The notes beneath the pieces are model-generated. The model had not been told where the DNA came from. It was given only the letters and a program-made list of their open reading frames with translations, and ran no database searches. Positions 7,725 through 11,938 of a stretch of DNA of 11,938 nt are shown one piece after another. Location: positions 6,822 to 18,759 of the forward strand of contig NW_014013329.1 in assembly GCF_000611645.1 (NCBI RefSeq), given 5' to 3'. This DNA comes from Monoraphidium neglectum. Lineage: Eukaryota > Chlorophyta > Chlorophyceae > Sphaeropleales > Selenastraceae. Position numbers and translations under genes: made by a program. How positions within the stretch are numbered: the stretch's first letter is position 1; each line of letters opens with the position of its first letter.

Positions 7725-10700
7725 CTAAGGGGGGCAGGAGGTGTATTTGTGCGAGTGCCACGCGCCGTCTGGGTGGCGCTCGCGCGACGTCAGGTACTGC
7801 AGCCCCGACCGCGACGCCCCCTCTCCAGCCGCCGCACCCGCATCCGCTGCCGCCGCCAGCTGCCGCCTCCCCTGCTGCCGCTCATGCGGGCTCGCCGGCG
7901 CCGCGACTGGGGCTGCCGCCAGGCTGCGGCTGGCCGCGCCGCCCGGCGCGCGCGAGGCGGCGTGCTGCTGGCCGCCGCCGTCGCCGCCGCCGGCTGCGTG
8001 CTGGCCCTCCAGCCGGCACTGCGAAAAGAATGACCGAGTGTAGTTGCGGCCCATCACGTCCACCGGGCGGCACGCCTCGAACGCCACGAAATCCTGGGCC
8101 GCATCCTCCCCCTTGGAGCAGCAGTCGACCTCGCCGTACAAGGGTATGCTGGACGCCGCCCCCCAGTCCACGCCGGCGGTCGCGAGCGCAGAGGCCGGGC
8201 CCTCAGCGCCTGCAGGGCCGCCGGTGGCGCGGCCCAGGGCCGCGACGTGCACCCAGGGCATCTTGCCCAGGCCGGAGATGTTGACCAGGTCGAATGCGCG
8301 CGCATGCAGCGCCCAGGCGGTGGGCATGTCGTAGGTTGTGCGCGATCCGGGGTCCATGAGGGTGCGGCGGTAGCCGAGGCGATGCAGGTCGTCGCATAAA
8401 AGGCTGGCGGGGTTGAGGGGATGATGGAGAGGCGGCAGGGTGGCGGCGGGGCTCAGAAGTGAGGGGGATTGACGCAGGGCGCTACATGGCGACCCGATTA
8501 TGGGAAGGGGAACAGGGCTTGGCGAACACAGCGCAGCCGCCAGCGCTCCGCCAGTTGAGACGGGCTTGAGGAGCGCAAACCCGCTCGTGCACGCACCTGC
8601 ACTCGCTGGGGCCACACGGGGTTGAATCGAGGGACAGGCGAGGGCGGCGGGATGGAGGGTGGGGGGTCAGTCTTGCAGCAGTTGCTGGCTTTGCAGGGTC
8701 GTCCGCGGTGCATGAGGTTTCGCGTGGCACAAGTGTGCGGTGTCGCCTCACCGCAGCCCGCTTGGCTCTCACCCCACCCTGGACAGCTGCGGTAAGCACA
8801 CCCAGGTGGCAAAAACTCTGATGCCGCAAGACCTTACGTAGGCAAGCCCCCAAACGCAACACATCCACCTAATGCATGGTTGTCGGAGGCCACCTGCATG
8901 CATGCATGCATGCATGCGTGCATGCACAGCCTTGCCACGAATAGCTGCTCCCTGCAAAATGGCATGAACACGCAGCGCCACCCAACACCACCAACCCAGC
9001 ATCACGCCCGCCCACCTCGCCATGCACTCCCCATCCAGATGCTTCCTGAATCGCAGCCCATCCGCAAACGGCTGCGCCCCCACGCGCGCCATGCCACCCC
9101 AGCCGCAGTAGACTGGGAACGGCGCGCCGCGCGCGAGCGCGCGGGTGGTGGCGCGTGTGCTGCCATAGGGCGGGGTCCAGCGCAGGCGGTGGCCCGACGC
9201 GTCCCTCATCACCCACACATCATACATGGGAAAGCGCACAAACGCCTCCGACGTCCTATTGCTGCCCTGCGCCGCGGCGATGTCCAGCATGCGAGCGAAG
9301 TTCAGCCGCTGCGGCGTCGTTGAACCTGCCAAACGGCGCCGTGCCCCGCCGGCAGCGCCAGCCCCGCCGGCTTCCGCGGGGGCGGCGTGGGCCGCACGCT
9401 GCAGCACCCGGCGGCTGTGCTGCAGGTGACCCCTTGCAGCTGGCGCCGCAGCGGCGGCTGGCGCCGCATCGCTGCCGCTGCCGCCCTGCAAGTCGTCGTG
9501 CTGCACCAGGCGCCGCCGGCCGGCGCCGTGCCCCGGGTTGCGGTTGTTGTCCACGTGGCCGAAATCCAGGGCCGAGACAAAGTCCGCGTCCAGCCACAGC
9601 AGGCGCAGCGCGTCGGCGGCGCAGAAGAAGACGTCATTGACGAACAGGACGTCAGAGGCGGCGAACACCTCTTGATTCATATCCCCCTCTTGTGTCGCCA
9701 CCGCCGCTTGCGCAGCAGAGCCCTTGATGCCAGCCGCTAGCGGCTGCGGGCCGACGGGCGGCAGGAGGGCGTTGCGGGCTGCCGCAAGAAACTCGATCCG
9801 TTCCTGCCCCTGCTGCCGGGTGAGACTGCCGCCTGCAGTGATGTTGCATGGCACGCCGATGGGCTCCAGCAGCATGCGCAGCAGCGTCAGCCAGCGGCCT
9901 GCGGGTGCAGGACGAGGAGGGACACGCACGCCGCGGCAGCGTGGTGTGCAAGGTTTGGCTGACAATGGCAAATTCCATGAAGGAGTGTTGCATTGAGGAT
10001 TGGGAGTGATTCAGGGATGGTGGGGGCGGATGGGGAGGGGTTGGCCAGCAAACTGCAGCGGCTGAGACACACGCATGCTGCATCAGCGAGCCTGCACGCT
10101 GGCAAGTCACCCACGCGTGCGCACTACTCCCAAATTGGCTCGCATGCAACAACATGACGTACATCTTGCCATGCGCGAGGTGCCGTGCTCCAATTGCCAT
10201 GCGTCAGCTGCGCCCTTTGAACAGGGGGTGGATCACGCCGCCCGGCCGCACCAGTTTTGTCGCCCGCCTGGCTCCCGCTTTCGTACACAGCCACAAACAC
10301 TCGGCTGCGCCCGCCCTGAGGATCGCCGCCGGCGCTGCCGCTGCTCCTGGCGCCGCTGCTGCTAATGTTGCGGCTGCTGCTGCTGCTGCTGTTGCCGCCG
10401 CCACCGCCAACGCCCTGCAGCCCCTGCTGCGAGAGCGCGAGCGTCAGCACCTGGATCATGAAATTGGGGGCCACCGCCTCGCTACTGCGGAGGTTGGCTG
10501 CGATCAGCATGCGCTGACCTGGCGGCAGCGTTGTGGGCTGCGTAGGGTCAGCCGATGCCATGCATGGGACGACCACCGGCTCCCCGCCCTTGACCGCAGC
10601 CGCGTCTTTAACTGCCAACAGCGCCTCAGCTATCATGCTGGCCGCCACCGATGACGGCGCCCCGGACGGCGTGCCGGCTGGCGGCGGCGCGGGTCGCGGC

Positions 10701-11425
10701 CGCGGCGCCTCGGCGGCGGCGGCGGCAGCCCCGCCCTGCTCGCGGGCGCGGGCGAGAAGGGCGTCGGAGCGGTGCGCGGCGTCCAGCGCTGCTTCTCGGA
10801 GGGCGACAGCATACGCGGCGCGTGCCTCGGCAGCCCCCGAGGTGGCGCCCGCAGGGGAGGCGGCGGCCGCGGCGGCGCGGTGGCGTGTGAGCATGCGTGC
10901 GACACGCTCAAGCCTGGTGTCGTTGGCGGCTGCCGCGTCCGCAATCACGGTCGCCAGGTCGGCCAGCGGCTGCGGTGCCACGAGCAAGTCGCGCTGCCCG
11001 ACTAGCTGGCGCGGGGGCGCCGCGCCCGGCGCACAGCCCGGTGGCGAGTGGGCAAAGTCCTGCTGCTGCTGCTGCTGATAGTGGTGCGCCGGGGCCGCCT
11101 CTTGCTGTGGCTGGCCTGGCTGCACAGGTGCCTGCTCGAGCTTCAGAACAACGTTGCCTGTCTGCAGCCTCCATACTGCCTGCTGGCCGGCGGCCATTTT
11201 GGGCGCCGCAGCCCCCACTGCGCCCGAGGCAGCAACATAGAGGGCCACCACACCCAGCGCCGCCACTATCACGGCGCCTCCGAGGGCAAGCCTGATCCGG
11301 CGCACGCCCGACGAGGCGTGCGAGGGGCTTGAGGGCGCTGATTGCAACACCTGCCCCGCCTCATGAGCACTGGTAACTGCTCGGGCAGGGCGCCGCCCGC
11401 CATTCGGCGCCTTGGACTCTGTCAT
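7725..11425 (-). CDS. GT69 family (CAP59/CMT1-like) glycosyltransferase, type II membrane protein
   Basis: Three exons on the minus strand, 11425-10252, 9898-9016 and 8403-7725, give 911 aa and a TAG stop. Introns (353 and 612 nt) are GT-AG; phases 1 and 2 fit exactly. MTESK starts the protein; a GTG twelve bases upstream is not used. A membrane segment at about 44-69 (IRLALGGAVIVAALGVVALY) after a short basic tail fits a Golgi type II enzyme. A stem to about 300 is Ala-rich with a Gln run at 117-122. The catalytic region shows RMLIAANL (305-312), RVFVAVYESGSQ, RWLTLLRMLLEPIGVP (from 393), RIEFLAAARN, VNDVFFCAADALRLL (478-492, acidic ND pair), MYDVWVMRDASG (616-627), FPVYCGWGGMA, GECMASLLCDDLHRLGYRR, then MDPGSRTTYD. 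These are the landmarks of CAP59/CMT1 proteins, known in Cryptococcus as capsule enzymes including an alpha-1,3-mannosyltransferase. Donor and acceptor in algae are unknown. The C-terminal tail is Ala/Gly-rich. Confidence 0.9.
8404..9015 (-). other. Long second intron (612 nt) of the GT69 gene
   Basis: The donor GAG|GTGGGC follows GECMA and the acceptor CGCCAG|C restores SLLCDDL, an expected continuous family motif (GEC...LLC.DL). Nothing coding was recognised inside. It holds the (TGCA)n tract at 8895-8926. Confidence 0.8.
8895..8926. repeat. (TGCA)n tract in intron 2 of the GT69 gene
   Basis: Tandem TGCA units with one G interruption (GCATGCGTGCATGC). The unit is self-complementary, so the tract can form a hairpin or cruciform and is likely to vary in length. 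Confidence 0.85.
9239..9565 (-). other. In-frame insertion of about 109 residues inside the GT69 catalytic domain
   Basis: In CAP59-type proteins the DxxxxLDF block is soon followed by the YD-W-RD block. Here ALDF ends at residue 504 and FPMYDVWVMRD begins at about 614. The residues between (505-613) are Ala/Gly/Arg/Gln-rich for much of their length, ending in a more normal RLNFARMLDIAAAQ stretch. It is open in frame and very GC-rich. It may be a disordered loop, or partly an unspliced in-frame intron that I cannot distinguish. Confidence 0.6.
9899..10251 (-). other. First intron (353 nt) of the GT69 gene
   Basis: The donor ACTG|GTGCGG after ESGSQAGDKT and the acceptor CCGCAG|GC before CGC-TGG join into DKTG-RWLTLLRMLL, matching the ESGS...WL spacing of GT69 proteins. 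Nothing coding is visible in it. Confidence 0.85.
10369..10392. repeat. CTG/GCT triplet repeat inside GT69 exon 1
   Basis: Repeated GCT units on the plus strand encode a serine run (NSSSSSSRN) on the minus strand. It lies in a Gly/Ser loop between the RMLIAANL helix block and RVFVAVYESGS, within the catalytic domain, so a length-variable linker. Confidence 0.75.
11063..11080. repeat. CTG/CAG repeat coding a polyglutamine run in the GT69 stem
   Basis: CTG units on the plus strand read as six consecutive Gln on the minus strand (residues 117-122, after HHY). It is in the luminal stem region, where length changes should be tolerated. Confidence 0.85.
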
Positions 11426-11600
11426 GGGGCTGCCCACATCTAATTCCGCCTGCCTTCGCTCAAAGGTCTGCCTCCAAGTCGCGCGGATGACGGTGCGTTG
11501 TTCGTTCCGGCAATCGTGTTAGCCAGGGCTGAGCACAACGTCCTCTTGCTTACTGGATGATATAGTATATGTGTGGTACCTGATACGTAGCATCTATCAC

Positions 11601-11610
11601 ATACCGGTAT
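11601..11610. repeat. Perfect palindrome ATACCGGTAT upstream of GT69
   Basis: A ten-base self-complementary string in the AT-rich upstream region, about 180 bases before the GT69 start codon. A dimeric factor site is possible; none is recognised. Confidence 0.45.
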
Positions 11611-11701
11611 TCCCGCGCTAGATCATACATGGTGTTGACACTGGATGTCATCACATATAAATTTAGGGCTGATAAAAGGTGATCTTACGCTATGTCAACT
11701 G

Positions 11702-11715
11702 CACATGATCATGTG
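11702..11715. repeat. Perfect palindrome CACATGATCATGTG upstream of GT69
   Basis: A fourteen-base self-complementary string with two CATG-containing half sites, about 280 bases upstream of the GT69 start. It resembles a binding site for a dimeric factor but has no assigned factor. Confidence 0.5.
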
Positions 11716-11938
11716 AGAGTCCTAGTGCGAGGTGCTTGTTAGTCAACATTGCTGCACCAACCGTTGACCTCACCAAGCAAGCGACATCCACTACCAGCAC
11801 TCTTTGGGGCGCCATGGCCTGACATGACGATGTGGTCGGCCAAGGCATCACAATTTCTGCGCCCCTAGCAGCTTCTTTACAAGCACAGCTGTTCTAACGT
11901 GACCCAACAGTGGAGCTTTCAAGCGGCCCGGGGGGGGG

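Larger units (their letters stand above)
11426..11938. promoter_or_regulatory. Upstream region of the GT69 gene, locally AT-rich
   Basis: No exon was recognised. From about 11540 to 11700 the GC content drops visibly against the flanks. TATA-like strings are TATAGTATAT (11561-11570, about 135 bases upstream of the GT69 ATG; the minus strand reads ATATACTATA) and TATAAAT on the plus strand (11656-11662). The plus-strand one would fit a rightward promoter, but no plus-strand gene is seen before the edge. The window ends in a run of G. Confidence 0.4.

Noticed and set aside
8895..8926. (TGCA)n tract as a CRISPR-like or mobile-element repeat
   Set aside because: It is a plain tetranucleotide microsatellite without spacers, target duplications or a linked transposase.
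8880..9323. Plus-strand frame beginning in the (TGCA)n tract
   Set aside because: The start is a MHACMHAC-type translation of a simple repeat, and the rest is antisense to GT69 exon 2.
11431..11437. GTG start twelve bases upstream of the GT69 ATG
   Set aside because: Nuclear genes start at ATG almost always, and the ATG at 11425 gives a good N-terminus before the membrane segment.
11656..11715. Short plus-strand frame after TATAAAT (Met at 11692)
   Set aside because: It stops after about 16 codons and has no splice or domain support.

Overview
The window reads as nuclear DNA of a green alga (Chlorophyta, probably Chlorophyceae; the exact group is a guess). Pointers are high GC, many short GT-AG introns of about 100-650 bases, Ala/Gly/Gln low-complexity protein segments, CTG, (GT)n and (TGCA)n tracts, and a nuclear gene for a bacterial-type plastid ribosomal protein with an N-terminal transit peptide. 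No bacterial operon, phage, transposon, CRISPR array, rRNA or tRNA was recognised.

Three split genes account for essentially all the coding signal. (1) Minus strand, 3880 down to the left edge: an 11-exon gene, cut by the window, for a secretory-pathway glycosyltransferase of the GT32 (OCH1-like, DXD) type. It carries a C-terminal extension that resembles METTL24-type methyltransferases. All exon phases join into one 436-codon open frame, using one 14-nt microexon and one GC-AG intron. (2) Plus strand, 5003-6681: a complete five-exon gene for plastid ribosomal protein bS6 (178 aa), whose first exon carries only transit peptide. (3) Minus strand, 11425-7725: a complete three-exon gene for a type II membrane glycosyltransferase of the GT69 / CAP59-CMT1 mannosyltransferase-like family (911 aa), with a long Ala/Gln-rich stem and two low-complexity insertions in the catalytic region.

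The GT32 gene and the bS6 gene are divergent and share a spacer of about 1.1 kb (3881-5002). The bS6 and GT69 genes are convergent with about 1.04 kb between stop codons (6682-7724). The last 513 bases (11426-11938) are upstream of GT69, locally AT-rich, with TATA-like strings and perfect short palindromes.

The two glycosyltransferases could both act in the Golgi on cell-wall or extracellular glycans or glycoproteins, and the methyltransferase-like tail could modify sugars. A joint pathway is only inferred from family and proximity. bS6 is an unrelated housekeeping plastid gene lying between them. I see no convincing new system. The most unusual points are the GT32-methyltransferase architecture, the microexon and GC-AG intron in that gene, and the insertion inside the GT69 catalytic domain.
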